A stretch of 64,000 nucleotides of DNA from Nitrospiraceae bacterium (GTDB lineage: Bacteria; Nitrospirota; Nitrospiria; Nitrospirales; UBA8639): the NCBI GenBank assembly GCA_020632595.1, contig JACKFF010000006.1, positions 186,001 through 250,000 on the forward strand, read 5' to 3'. This document shows, in pieces, positions 43,547 through 52,588 of this stretch. Position 1 is the stretch's first letter, and each line of letters begins with the position of its first letter. The position numbers and the translations under genes were made by a program. The notes beneath the pieces are model-generated. The model was not told the DNA's origin. It was given only the letters and a program-made list of their open reading frames with translations, and ran no database searches.

Positions 43547-45211
43547 TCATGGAGCACTTTTCCGGAAGTGGCGGTAGCGACGGATCAGCGCGTTGGTGGA
43601 GCTGTCATGCTTGAGCTGTGGCTCACCCGGTCTTTCCAGTTCTGCAAGCCCCCGTTTTACCAGTACCTTGCCCAGTTCAACGCCCCATTGGTCGAATGAA
43701 TCGATTTCCCAGACTGACCCCTGCGTGAAGACCCTATGCTCGTAAAAGGCGATCAATGCCCCCAGCGTTTCCGGCGTCAGACGCTCGGCGAGAAGAGTAT
43801 TGGTCGGGCGATTGCCGTCAAACACATGGTGCGGCACCAGCCGCCTCGGCATGCCGTCGGCTTTGACTTCCTCGGCGGTCTTCCCGAAAGCCAACGCCTC
43901 AGTCTGTGCAAACAGATTCGCCATCAGCATATCGTGCTGATGGCCGATCGAATTCAAGGTTTGGGAAAACCCGATACAATCGCAGGGGATTAACTTTGTT
44001 CCCTGTTGGATCAGTTGGTAGAAGGAGTGTTGGCCGTTGGTGCCGGGTTCGCCCCAATAAATGGGGGCCGTCTGATACCCGACGCCCGCGCCTCCGAGCG
44101 TGACGTGCTTGCCATTGCTCTCCATCGTCAACTGCTGAAGATAGGCCGGGAAGCGCTTGAGATAGGGGTGGTAGGGTAAGACAGCGACCGTCTCTGCCTT
44201 AAAGAAATTGTTATACCAGATTGTGAGGAGTCCCATGATGACGGGCAGATTGCGGTCGAAGGGAGCCCTGCGGAAATGTTCATCCATCGCGTGAAAGCCT
44301 CCGAGCATCGCACGGAAGTGATCGAGGCCGGCGGCGAGCATGGTCGAGAGGCCGATCGCAGAATCCATCGAATATCTCCCGCCGACCCAGTCCCAGAACT
44401 CGAACATGTTTGCCGTGTCGATCCCAAACTTTGACACTTCCTTGTCGTTGGTCGACACGGCGATAAAGTGCTTGCGCACGGCTTGCTCGTGTCCGATCTG
44501 GCCCACACTCCACGCGCGTGCGGTATAGGCGTTCGTCAGGGTTTCCAGCGTCGTGAACGTCTTCGAACAGATGATGAAGAGGGTCTCTTCCGGGTTGAGG
44601 TTGCGCGTGGTTTCGGCGAAGTCGTTGCCGTCTACATTCGAGATGAAGTGGAATGTCATGTCGCGATGGCTGTAATGACGCAGCGCTTCGTAGGCCATCA
44701 CCGGACCGAGGTCGGCACCGCCGATGCCGATATTGACCACGTGGCGTATCCGTTTGCCGGTGTATCCGCGCCATTGGCCGTTGCGGATCTGGCGTGAGAA
44801 TTCCGTTATACGGTCCAGAACCCCATGTACCTCAGAGACGTTATTGACCCCCTTGACGAGAATCCGTTTGGTCTCAGGCACGCGCAGAGCCGTGTGTAGG
44901 ACGGCGCGCCTTTCTGCCACATTGATCTCCTCACCGGAGAACATGGCAGCGATTCGCTCACGCAGCCCGCAGTCTCCGGCAGGTTGAAGGAGAAGGCCTA
45001 TCGTTTCATCGGTGATGCGATTTTTTGAATAGTCAAGGTATATGCCAGCGGCTTCGGTGGTCAGTCGCTCCCCCCGATGGGGATCGTCGGAAAAAAGCTG
45101 GCGCAAATGCGGACTGCGGATCGTTTTATAGTGCGCGGCCAGGGCTTTCCATAGGGGTCGCCTGGTCAGCACCGGTCGGGCCGTGTGAGTGGTCGATTTC
45201 ACGCGGCCCAT
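43547..45211 (-). CDS. pgi: Glucose-6-phosphate isomerase
   Basis: Interconverts glucose-6-phosphate and fructose-6-phosphate. The 554-aa protein shows VVNIGIGGADLGPVMAYEAL, ICSKTFTTLETLTNA, signature 1 in FWDWVGGRYSMDSAIGLS, the active-site stretch GEPGTNGQHSFYQLIQQGTK, and the C-terminal signature region SFDQWGVELGK. Length matches the proteobacterial/eukaryotic form. The start overlaps the end of tal by 13 bp (45199-45211), so translation is probably coupled. The next gene, glgP, begins about 180 bp downstream. Confidence 0.95.
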   Translation of the reverse strand: MGRVKSTTHTARPVLTRRPLWKALAAHYKTIRSPHLRQLFSDDPHRGERLTTEAAGIYLDYSKNRITDETIGLLLQPAGDCGLRERIAAMFSGEEINVAERRAVLHTALRVPETKRILVKGVNNVSEVHGVLDRITEFSRQIRNGQWRGYTGKRIRHVVNIGIGGADLGPVMAYEALRHYSHRDMTFHFISNVDGNDFAETTRNLNPEETLFIICSKTFTTLETLTNAYTARAWSVGQIGHEQAVRKHFIAVSTNDKEVSKFGIDTANMFEFWDWVGGRYSMDSAIGLSTMLAAGLDHFRAMLGGFHAMDEHFRRAPFDRNLPVIMGLLTIWYNNFFKAETVAVLPYHPYLKRFPAYLQQLTMESNGKHVTLGGAGVGYQTAPIYWGEPGTNGQHSFYQLIQQGTKLIPCDCIGFSQTLNSIGHQHDMLMANLFAQTEALAFGKTAEEVKADGMPRRLVPHHVFDGNRPTNTLLAERLTPETLGALIAFYEHRVFTQGSVWEIDSFDQWGVELGKVLVKRGLAELERPGEPQLKHDSSTNALIRRYRHFRKSAP

Positions 45212-46299
45212 GCTGATGCGACCTTTGTTATCGTGGAAAATTTTGCGGAAATTTGGTTCATCAGATCGTGCCAGGACTTGGCAAAGGCTGCCGTTCCTTC
45301 GCGCTGGAGGTCTCGGGCCAGTGTCTCATAATCGATGCCGGCGCCGGCAAATTCCGCCAGTACCGCCTCAGCGTCGCCACCGTGGACGCGGAGGACATTA
45401 CTTACCCTCCCATGACCGGCAAAGGCGAGGAGAGTCTTTTCCGGCATCGTGTTGATGGTATCCGGGGCTGCCAGAGCCTCGACGTACAGAACGTTCGGGG
45501 CTGCCGGATCCTTGGTCCCCGTACTGGCCCAGAGCAGTCGTTGTGGGCATGCTCCGGCTGCAACAAGATTTTGCCAGCGTTTGTCTGCCAATAGATCGCG
45601 ATAGGCTTTGTAGGTGCCCATGGCGATGGCCATGCCAAGACGGTTGCGCAACGAAGCCGGCCCCCTGTTCTTGACCGCCACGTCCCAGCGACTGACAAAG
45701 ATTGATGCCACCGACTGGATTTTTGGGTCGAGCCCTGTGGCGATTCGCCGCCCAATGGCGCACATATACGCTTCGGCCGCCGCGATATACTGCTCATGCG
45801 AGAACAGCAGTGTGACATTGACGGGCACGCCCGCAAAGATCGATTCCTCGATCGCGGGAAGGTCTGCGATCGTACCAGGAATCCTGATGAATAGATTAGG
45901 GCATTGGGCGCGCGCATGCAGTTGTGCTGCCGCCGTGATGGTGGCCGCTGTGTCGTCCGCGAGCAAAGGAGAGACCTCCAACGACACCCACCCGTCGAGG
46001 CTACCGGTGGCATCGTGGACCGGCCGAAACAGATCGGCCGCTTGTACCAAATCTTCCATGGCGAGTTCGAAGAACAAGTCTTCGCCCGATTTGCCGGCGA
46101 ATGCTTTCTGGCGGATGGCGTCAGCATAATGGGCTCCTTCTTTGATCGCGTGATCGAAAATCGTAGGATTAGAGGTGAGCCCCGTCACCGCAAATTCATT
46201 GATGCAGCGGCTGAGGGTGCCGCTGGTCAGCAACTCCCGTGTGATGTTGTCGAGCCAGAGGCTTTGCCCAAGGTCGTAAAATTGTTGTGTCGCGTTCAT
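45199..46299 (-). CDS. tal: Transaldolase
   Basis: Moves a dihydroxyacetone unit from sedoheptulose-7-phosphate to glyceraldehyde-3-phosphate in the pentose phosphate pathway. The 366-aa protein has FAVTGLTSNPTIFDHAIKEG and VNVTLLFSHEQYIAAAEAYM, followed by ASIFVSRWDVAV, and the C-terminal RLLWASTGTKDPAAPNVLYV. The Schiff-base lysine belongs to this fold; the C-terminal block is typical of the longer tal subfamily. AAGGAGAAACA precedes ATG 46299 and lies within the end of the dead HAD gene. First intact gene of the tal-pgi-glgP-alsS run. Confidence 0.93.
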   Translation of the reverse strand: MNATQQFYDLGQSLWLDNITRELLTSGTLSRCINEFAVTGLTSNPTIFDHAIKEGAHYADAIRQKAFAGKSGEDLFFELAMEDLVQAADLFRPVHDATGSLDGWVSLEVSPLLADDTAATITAAAQLHARAQCPNLFIRIPGTIADLPAIEESIFAGVPVNVTLLFSHEQYIAAAEAYMCAIGRRIATGLDPKIQSVASIFVSRWDVAVKNRGPASLRNRLGMAIAMGTYKAYRDLLADKRWQNLVAAGACPQRLLWASTGTKDPAAPNVLYVEALAAPDTINTMPEKTLLAFAGHGRVSNVLRVHGGDAEAVLAEFAGAGIDYETLARDLQREGTAAFAKSWHDLMNQISAKFSTITKVASAWAA

Positions 46300-46308
46300 T
46301 GTTTCTCC

Positions 46309-46660
46309 TTACCGCAATGTGGGGGGCGGTGGGGCCTCCTCGCGGGCGGCGATATTCCCGGATTCGAATGCGTCTCGGCTCTGATGTGGAAAGCCTGTCG
46401 TCAATCGATTATCCGAAGCATCTTTTTTCGTCGCCAGAATGCGTAGATTGTTGTCACCAGGATGTAATGACGACATAAGTGCTGCTCCATGTCTTGGAGC
46501 ATCTGCTCCTTGTGCACATCAATCAGCATACGGCTCAAGAGACCATCCCACAGTTCCGATCGTTGGATTCTACCTGGCGGAATATCACATTGCCTCTCGC
46601 AGGGTCACAAAGATGTTGAGCGTACAAGGAAATAAATGCTCTGCAAACTAATGGCTCGTG
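46309..46660 (-). pseudogene. Decayed HAD-family hydrolase, paralog of 48655-49350
   Basis: Read leftward, this segment aligns at DNA and protein level with the C-terminal two thirds of the intact HAD gene at 48655-49350. One frame gives LWDGLLSRMLIDVHKEQMLQ (intact copy: LWDAVKGRVLIYLHKEHMLA). After a frameshift, DNNLRILATKKDASDNRLTT appears (intact: DDKLRILRAMKQVWGDRLTT), running to TAA 46309. More frameshifts and divergence remove the N-terminus, which I cannot follow past about 46660. Its end lies directly before tal, suggesting the HAD gene once headed that operon. Confidence 0.72.
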
Positions 46661-47221
46661 AGATAAAGAATTGGCACAGCACCTTTTTTTAAGATTGGGC
46701 ATGCTGCTAATCGAGATGCATAGGATATGCCAGGAAGAGTGGGGTTGTCGCCCTCTGACGGTTCAGCCCAGAGAGGATATTGATTCCAAACAAAAACGGC
46801 AATCACGTTCATTCGCCTTTACTGGAAGGAGAATCTAAGGGTTAGTAGGTGAATGGATTTACATGGATGAAAGCAAGCTTGTCCTAATTTGGGACCAACC
46901 CTTCAATGGGGGTGTGACGAAATTCCACGTTTTTTAAATATCTTTTCGATAACCTCTGAAATGATTTCCTCCCTATGAGTGACTTCGCACCTATGCATGG
47001 TGCGCTACCGCTCATTGAGAGCCCCTTTTGTCATCTTATCCTGGCTGTCCTCACCATTCTCAGGAGCCAGATGGAGGGACTTCAAAAAAACGCGTGCATA
47101 TTTGCCACGCCTATCCCGGTTAAGACGTGCCTTTCAACTGCGGGACCGCAAACAGCGTGAGGGTTACAGCCCACCCAGTGGTCGGCTGAGCCCTCCGGGC
47201 AATGAGAACACCATAATTTCT
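46661..47221. other. Non-coding stretch between HAD remnants
   Basis: About 560 bp with only short, low-quality frames. It lies between two remnants of the same HAD family and is probably decayed sequence of the same origin, although I cannot align it to the intact copy by eye. Confidence 0.4.
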
Positions 47222-47473
47222 TTAAATGAGATTAGCTGATTCGGTTGTTCCTGAAGGATTTCTGGATAGCGTTGGCAAGTGTTTTTCGAATTGAATTGGC
47301 CGGATAGCTGTTGGATCACTTTCATGGGGGCTCTTATCCGTATGGCCGCTATCGACCATGCCGCTCAAGGTGAGGAGACCATATGTAACCCGTTCGCGGA
47401 TGGGCTCACCCGTGATACCGGTATCCGCTTCCGGCAAATTCTTTACGTGTATTTCGGCCACTCGCTTCCCCAC
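47222..47473 (-). pseudogene. C-terminal remnant of a second HAD paralog
   Basis: An 83-codon frame whose middle matches the C-terminus of the intact HAD protein: VKNLPEADTGITGEPIRERV then TYGLLTLSGMVDSGHTDKSP, against QKNLTAYPPADLTVERIGEL then VKYDLPALLGIVDTRPTE. The N-terminal catalytic domain is missing, and the DNA similarity to 48655-48790 is clear. It is a fragment rather than a working gene. Confidence 0.6.
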
Positions 47474-47706
47474 TTACATTAATGATTGGATTATGAGGGA
47501 TCTAACAGAAAAAGTTGCATCTTTTGGGAAGGGCTTCGATTTTTTTCCCGTGCATCCTCAGGAGTCTGGATTATTTCAACCTTGGCCAAGCTAAAGGGCA
47601 TATGGGAACACTGCCCTACCTTTGTTTTGTGTGGTGGTCTGGCAGGACCTCACTCTGAAGCCTTGGTGTCTTGCCATCACACCGCCAAATTTTCTCCCTC
47701 TCAATA

Positions 47707-48075
47707 TTAATGTGGTTTTTTCTTGGCGCCTTTTTTGGCACTTTGGGCGGAACTTCCCTTTCCTTGCAATTCCTCGGCTGCCATCGCCGCGCCGCCGCCC
47801 TTAGTTTTGTTGACGTTTTTTTCGAGTTCGGCGTGGCCTTTCTTTACAGCCTTTTCATGTTTCATTCCCGTTAAGGCATCACTGTGGTCACCTGGTCCGC
47901 TTCCACCGGGGAGGGCGGCTTCTCCAGAAGGTGAGCTTCGTTGAATGTGATCAGGTACGTTACTTTTAGGGGTTTTCGAGGTCCCGGGCTCACCGCCAAC
48001 CATCTCGGCAAATGCTCCTGTTCCAAGTAGAAGACTGATACCGACAACACCAACCATAATTTTCATAACGTTCAT
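47707..48075 (-). CDS. Small exported Gly/Lys-rich protein
   Basis: A 122-aa protein with a clear signal peptide (MKIMVGVVGISLLLGTGAFA, cleavage expected after AFA). The mature chain is low in hydrophobics: PGTSKTPKSNVPDHIQRSSP, then a helical basic stretch ending in KKGAKKKPH. No family is recognised. AAGGAGG 6 nt upstream supports ATG 48075 (a GTG precedes it). It stands alone; 230 bp on its 3' side and about 580 bp on its 5' side carry no intact gene. Confidence 0.72.
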   Translation of the reverse strand: MNVMKIMVGVVGISLLLGTGAFAEMVGGEPGTSKTPKSNVPDHIQRSSPSGEAALPGGSGPGDHSDALTGMKHEKAVKKGHAELEKNVNKTKGGGAAMAAEELQGKGSSAQSAKKGAKKKPH

Positions 48076-48654
48076 CACGAACCTCCTTGAGAATGAAATG
48101 GATTTGTCTGTTAGATCCTGCCCATCCCCATTCTTCCCGGTTTCTTGACCGGCGGGACACTATCAGTAGGATGGGCGATGTCCGGAATACCTCTCCCGAA
48201 TTTGGTCCCGACATACACATTCTTTACTTCATTTCCACTAATAAGTTCTATTCATTGTGGCGCCTCTTTTTTAGGGGATGGTAGAGGATCGGACTTCACT
48301 GCAAATTTGGAAATGATTTTTTGCTCCTTCTAACCATTGGGATAGAGGCATAATGCGTGTTGAGCCTATGCCCTTTTGTGAAGCGGCGGACCCACGTGCA
48401 GAAAATTATTGATTGATATAAGAAAAATTTCCGTAGTTTTTAGGCCGATCTAGATGCAAAGGAACTATGAACGCGTATGATTGTAAGTAGGTGAATACCT
48501 ACAAGGAATATTCAGAACAATTAAATCAGTGTAGAGCGAATTGTCCGAATATAGGATGTGCAGATTCAGGAGTGCGTGAAGGATGTTGAACGTTTTTGGG
48601 GTATTGCCGAATCGAGCCGGTATGACAGCTTTTGGATGGCCTTTATGGCATCTC
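48076..48654. other. Intergenic region between exported protein and HAD gene
   Basis: About 580 bp with no supported gene. It is AT-rich between about 48300 and 48560. It must hold the promoter of the exported protein. Short plus-strand frames (65-87 codons) overlap it but show no protein character. Confidence 0.4.
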
Positions 48655-49350
48655 CTATTCTGTAGGGCGGGTGTCGACTATGCCGAGCAAGGCGGGGAGA
48701 TCATATTTGACCAGTTCGCCGATGCGCTCAACCGTAAGGTCAGCCGGGGGATAGGCCGTGAGATTTTTTTGATCCAGCGCGTAATGGCCCTGGCGGGGAG
48801 AGATCGTTGTCAGGCGATCTCCCCAGACCTGTTTCATGGCTCTTAGAATGCGAAGCTTGTCGTCTATCATGACGTAATGTCGAGCTGGATAACGTCGCTC
48901 GACGTCGGCGAGCATGTGTTCCTTGTGCAGGTAAATCAACACCCGACCCTTGACCGCATCCCACAATCCCGACCGTTGGATCTTGCGCGGCTGAAAGACC
49001 ACATCACCATCCGAGAGGATGACCGTCCGGCCCCGATGGTCAAGATGGGCCAGAAGGTCGAGCGCGCCAGGATAAAGGCGTTCGGCGAATGGATAGTCAA
49101 CCAGAAATGAAGACATCATCAGCAAGCGCGGGTCATTCATGGTTTCAACACGGTAGCGTTGCAAAGCCCCCAGATAGTCTGCGTAACCGAGTTCCTTTCT
49201 CAACGTCTCAAAAATGTCCCAGTATCGATCCCGGTTTTTCCCCCCAAACTCTTGCGCGAGATGATGGCTTAGGTCAGAGCCGATGTGGTCGTTATCCAAT
49301 AGGGTATTATCCACATCCAATAGGAAGACCACTTCCTCCGAGACAGTCAT
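48655..49350 (-). CDS. HAD-superfamily hydrolase
   Basis: A 231-aa phosphatase-like protein. Motif I is FLLDVDNTLLDND (nucleophile Asp and second Asp). Motif II is VILSDGDVVFQ, the lysine lies in the LHKEHMLADVERRYP region, and the acidic motif is HYVMIDDKLRIL. AAAGGA 9 nt upstream supports ATG 49350. The frame stays open 66 codons upstream (ECGTSLALESWTDPEEELYD) without a ribosome-binding site, so that part may be untranslated or a separate small peptide. Two decayed paralogs lie at 46309 and 47222. The substrate is unknown; a sugar phosphate is plausible given the neighbours. Confidence 0.83.
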   Translation of the reverse strand: MTVSEEVVFLLDVDNTLLDNDHIGSDLSHHLAQEFGGKNRDRYWDIFETLRKELGYADYLGALQRYRVETMNDPRLLMMSSFLVDYPFAERLYPGALDLLAHLDHRGRTVILSDGDVVFQPRKIQRSGLWDAVKGRVLIYLHKEHMLADVERRYPARHYVMIDDKLRILRAMKQVWGDRLTTISPRQGHYALDQKNLTAYPPADLTVERIGELVKYDLPALLGIVDTRPTE

Positions 49351-49665
49351 GCTTGTATCCTTTCCGGCATGGGATATCTCAACCTTCATCTGTCTCGATG
49401 AGCGCCTCTGACTTTGGTAACTTCTTTCTTTGTCAAGGAGATCGTACAATTCCTCTTCAGGATCTGTCCAACTTTCCAGAGCCAGGGAGGTACCACATTC
49501 AGGGATGACACAGATCGAGAAGTGTCGATGTGTCGGCAATATTTCCATTTGGAGATTGTGGCGACCTTTGGGGTACGTGTGCGTGGCGGTTTCCTGCTCA
49601 GAGGTTGGTCGTCGGGAAATCCTGATCGCAAAGCGATGTGAAGGCCGAACTTCAAGCGGGCAGAC

Positions 49666-50700
49666 TTAATGTCCGCCGAGCTTGACCTTTCCGCGGAATG
49701 CTTGATGCGCGCAGACTTGATAGCCAATGAGCAGAATGAATCCAACCAGAAACCACCAGAGTCCGATCTGCATGCCATAGGCGCCGGCGGTGGCGTTGGT
49801 CACGGTCAAGCTGTTAGCCGGATCATTCGTTGCAATCAGAATGTTCGGATATGCCCCCCAGGCTGTGCTGGCCAGCATTGTCAATATCAACAGACTCGTC
49901 GCGGAAAACGCTCCCGCATCCCAATTGCGCCTTCGTATTTCGACAGCCGACAACAACGCCGCCATACTGAGGATGGGGAAGACATATCCAATGGGATGGG
50001 CGGCATAATTAAGATAAAATGCCGGTTGGACAATGGGGACGGACGTCAGAGCCAACCCGACCAGAATAACCACGGCTGATCCAGCCAACCAGCTTGCGTG
50101 TCGCGCCCGGTTTTGTAACTGGCCTTTCGTTTTCATGACCAGGAAATTGGCACCGTGCATGGCGAGGATCGCTATGCTTGTGGCTCCAATGAGTATGGTA
50201 AACCAATCCAGTATGCCCGGCTCCGGGCCTGTCATGAAATTTGTCCAGAGGGCCACGAAGAAATACCCTTCGGCATTCAAGGGCACCCCGCGAATGAGGT
50301 TGCCCAAGGCCACTCCGAACACGAAAGCCAGGAAGAGGCTCGCTCCGGCAAACGCCACATCGCAAAACTGCCGCCAGAGTGCGTGATTCACATGCGAACG
50401 GAGTTCGAGTGCGAGTCCACGGGCAATCAGCAGCCACAGGACCAGATGTAAGGCCAGATAAAAACCGCTGAACCCTGCCGAATAGGCCTTGGGGAAAGCG
50501 AAGAATAACAGACCACCTGCAGCGATCAGCCACACTTCGTTGCCGTTCCAGATGGGGCCGATGGCGGCCAAGGCCTTACGGCGGTCTGCTTCGGTTTTGG
50601 CGGCGAAGCCATAGATGATGCCAAGGCCGAAGTCGAATCCGTCAAGGACGACATAAATAGCCAGCATCAATGTGACGGCGACATACCAGAAGGTTTCCAT
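49666..50700 (-). CDS. cydB: Cytochrome bd oxidase subunit II
   Basis: A 344-aa membrane subunit of the quinol:O2 oxidoreductase with about eight to nine spans: YVVLDGFDFGLGIIYGF, GPIWNGNEVWLIAAGGLLFF (the conserved GPxWDGNExWL block, here with Asn) and FAFPKAYSAGFSGFYLALHL. It pairs with cydA upstream (11-nt gap). No cydX-like peptide or cydCD is recognised nearby. With CydA it gives high-affinity, non-proton-pumping oxygen reduction. Confidence 0.93.
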   Translation of the reverse strand: METFWYVAVTLMLAIYVVLDGFDFGLGIIYGFAAKTEADRRKALAAIGPIWNGNEVWLIAAGGLLFFAFPKAYSAGFSGFYLALHLVLWLLIARGLALELRSHVNHALWRQFCDVAFAGASLFLAFVFGVALGNLIRGVPLNAEGYFFVALWTNFMTGPEPGILDWFTILIGATSIAILAMHGANFLVMKTKGQLQNRARHASWLAGSAVVILVGLALTSVPIVQPAFYLNYAAHPIGYVFPILSMAALLSAVEIRRRNWDAGAFSATSLLILTMLASTAWGAYPNILIATNDPANSLTVTNATAGAYGMQIGLWWFLVGFILLIGYQVCAHQAFRGKVKLGGH

Positions 50701-50711
50701 CTTGCCGGTTC

Positions 50712-52055
50712 CTAGCGCTTCGCAGATTCAGGGAGGGAGCTTGCCGGGCCATGTCTTATTGTTTCAGCCATCAGGAAAAGGAAAAGCAGTCCCAACACAA
50801 GATAGATTCCGAGAAATCCGAGCAACGTAAACAGTGTGTTGCCCGAATGGACCAGTGGTGAGTTGCCGTCGACCGTGCGGAGCAGGCCATACACCAGCCA
50901 AGGCTGGCGGCCGAGTTCGGCGGTCATCCAGCCGGCCGTTGTGGCCAGATAGGGAAGCGGTGCGGCAAGCATGAGCAGCCAGAGCAGCCAGTTCGCGGAA
51001 AACAATCCCCCACGCCAGAGCCAGAGCAATGCCAATGCCATTACCGTTGCCAGCATGGTTCCAAGCCCGGCCATGATATGGTAAGCATAGTATAGCAGCA
51101 CGACATTGTCGGGCCACTCTGTGCGTGGAAACGCATCCAGCCCTTTCACCGTGGCGTAAAGCTCGTTAAAGAGCACAAGACTCAATGCATCCGGCACGAC
51201 GAGCGGATTGTCGATCGTCAGGGTTTCCATATTCGGTTGACCGACGAGCAACATGCCCGCGCCACGCTTGGTTTTGAAGAGACCTTCGAATGCGGCGCCT
51301 TTGATCGGTTGATGTTCAAAGACCTGTCTGGCGTTCTCGTGGCCTGTCGGGAAGATCATCAACGCCGTGGCGATGGCGCCGGTCACCACGCCGGTACGGA
51401 GGAACGTCTTCGCATATGGCGCGTGCAGGCCGGATAAGAGGTAGAACGAACCGACTGCCGCCATCACGAACGAGGCCGTGACGACTGCGGCCGTCATGTT
51501 GTGAGCATATTGCCAGAACAGCCAAGGATTCGTGAGCAGACCGGAAAGACTATCCACGAACAATCGTCCGTCCGGGGCCACCGTATAGGCGACCGGATGT
51601 TGCATCCAGGCATTCGTCGCCAGAATAAAATAGCCGGAAAGCCAGGATCCAAGAAAAAGCATCAGCATTGCGGCCCATTGTACCTGTGGGCTGAATCGGT
51701 TCTCCCCGAATAGCAAGATGCCAAGGAATGACGATTCCAGAGTAAACGCAAACAGGCCTTCCATGGCCAGCGTCTGGCCGATTACGCCGCCGGCAAAGTT
51801 GGAGAATTTCGCCCAATTGGTGCCGAACTGGAATTCTAAGGGAATGCCGGTTACGACACCAAAGGCAAAACTCAAACCAAAAATTTTTGTCCAAAACCGG
51901 GCAACTTCATGGTAATGGTTGTCACCGGAAGCGAGAGCCCGGCTCCGCAGGTAAAGCAGCAGCAAGGCCAGCCCCATCGTCAATTGTGGAAAGAGATAAT
52001 GAAAGGTGACCGTGAAGGCGAATTGCAGACGGTCATAAAGTAGCGCGCTGGCCAT
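50712..52055 (-). CDS. cydA: Cytochrome bd oxidase subunit I, short-Q-loop (CIO-like)
   Basis: A 447-aa heme subunit. Ligand and channel residues: His in FTVTFHYLFPQLTMGLALLL, the Glu pair in AMEGLFAFTLESSFLG, His in WLFWQYAHNMTAAVV, and the Q-loop start PTGHENARQVFEHQPIKGAA. The Q-loop is short, as in cyanide-insensitive (CioA) enzymes, not the long E. coli form. The block GWMTAELGRQPWLVYGLLRT is the conserved second quinol/heme region. It heads the cydAB operon. Likely role: respiration at low oxygen or under nitrosative stress. Confidence 0.94.
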   Translation of the reverse strand: MASALLYDRLQFAFTVTFHYLFPQLTMGLALLLLYLRSRALASGDNHYHEVARFWTKIFGLSFAFGVVTGIPLEFQFGTNWAKFSNFAGGVIGQTLAMEGLFAFTLESSFLGILLFGENRFSPQVQWAAMLMLFLGSWLSGYFILATNAWMQHPVAYTVAPDGRLFVDSLSGLLTNPWLFWQYAHNMTAAVVTASFVMAAVGSFYLLSGLHAPYAKTFLRTGVVTGAIATALMIFPTGHENARQVFEHQPIKGAAFEGLFKTKRGAGMLLVGQPNMETLTIDNPLVVPDALSLVLFNELYATVKGLDAFPRTEWPDNVVLLYYAYHIMAGLGTMLATVMALALLWLWRGGLFSANWLLWLLMLAAPLPYLATTAGWMTAELGRQPWLVYGLLRTVDGNSPLVHSGNTLFTLLGFLGIYLVLGLLFLFLMAETIRHGPASSLPESAKR

Positions 52056-52588
52056 TGAATTCTTTCGAACTGAACCAAGGGATGTTCAGGAATGCGATTC
52101 GGTGGGCTGAAATTTTTTTTAAGCCCCTTCCTTAACCGTGTTGCCGCCTTAGTCACACATCCAGCAGGTGGAGTGAAGGAGCTGGAGTGGATGGCCTAAA
52201 ATCCGACCTATAGACTAACCGATTGTACCTTGGTGCCTAGCGCGGGGAAATGGCGAATGAGGTCATAAACCATTATTGCCCATGAACGAACGTGCGGACA
52301 AACCCCAGGATACTGTGATTCATTCACGGGCCTGTGGCTATCGTGATGAGGAGTATCTCCGGCTCAAGATAACTCCAGCCTTCTGGCCTCGGAAAAGAGG
52401 GAAATCTACCCGTATGAATTTGGGTTGCGCCATTTAAGGATACCCCTCTGATTTCTATGTGTGAAAACGCAAGGTCATCCTGGTGAGTGAAAAACTAATT
52501 TGATTCATGGGAATGTGTTGAAAAACAACCGTCCAATGTGAAATAAATATGAAGGGGGTTTGTTGGCGATCACCATCGTCCAAGGGCG
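52056..52588. promoter_or_regulatory. Upstream region of cydAB
   Basis: 533 bp between cydA and sthA (both minus strand) with no convincing gene. It should contain the cydAB promoter. I find no clear FNR or ArcA-type inverted repeat by eye. Confidence 0.35.

Noticed and set aside
44280..44774. 164-codon minus-strand frame
   Set aside because: It is an alternative frame of pgi on the same strand; pgi motifs cover the region.
45402..46127. 241-codon minus-strand frame
   Set aside because: It is an alternative frame inside tal, with Ser/Arg-rich composition typical of an out-of-frame read.
49414..49669. Plus-strand frames of 75-79 codons opposite the HAD leader and cydB end
   Set aside because: No ribosome-binding site or family; they are probably antisense to the transcribed cyd-HAD strand.
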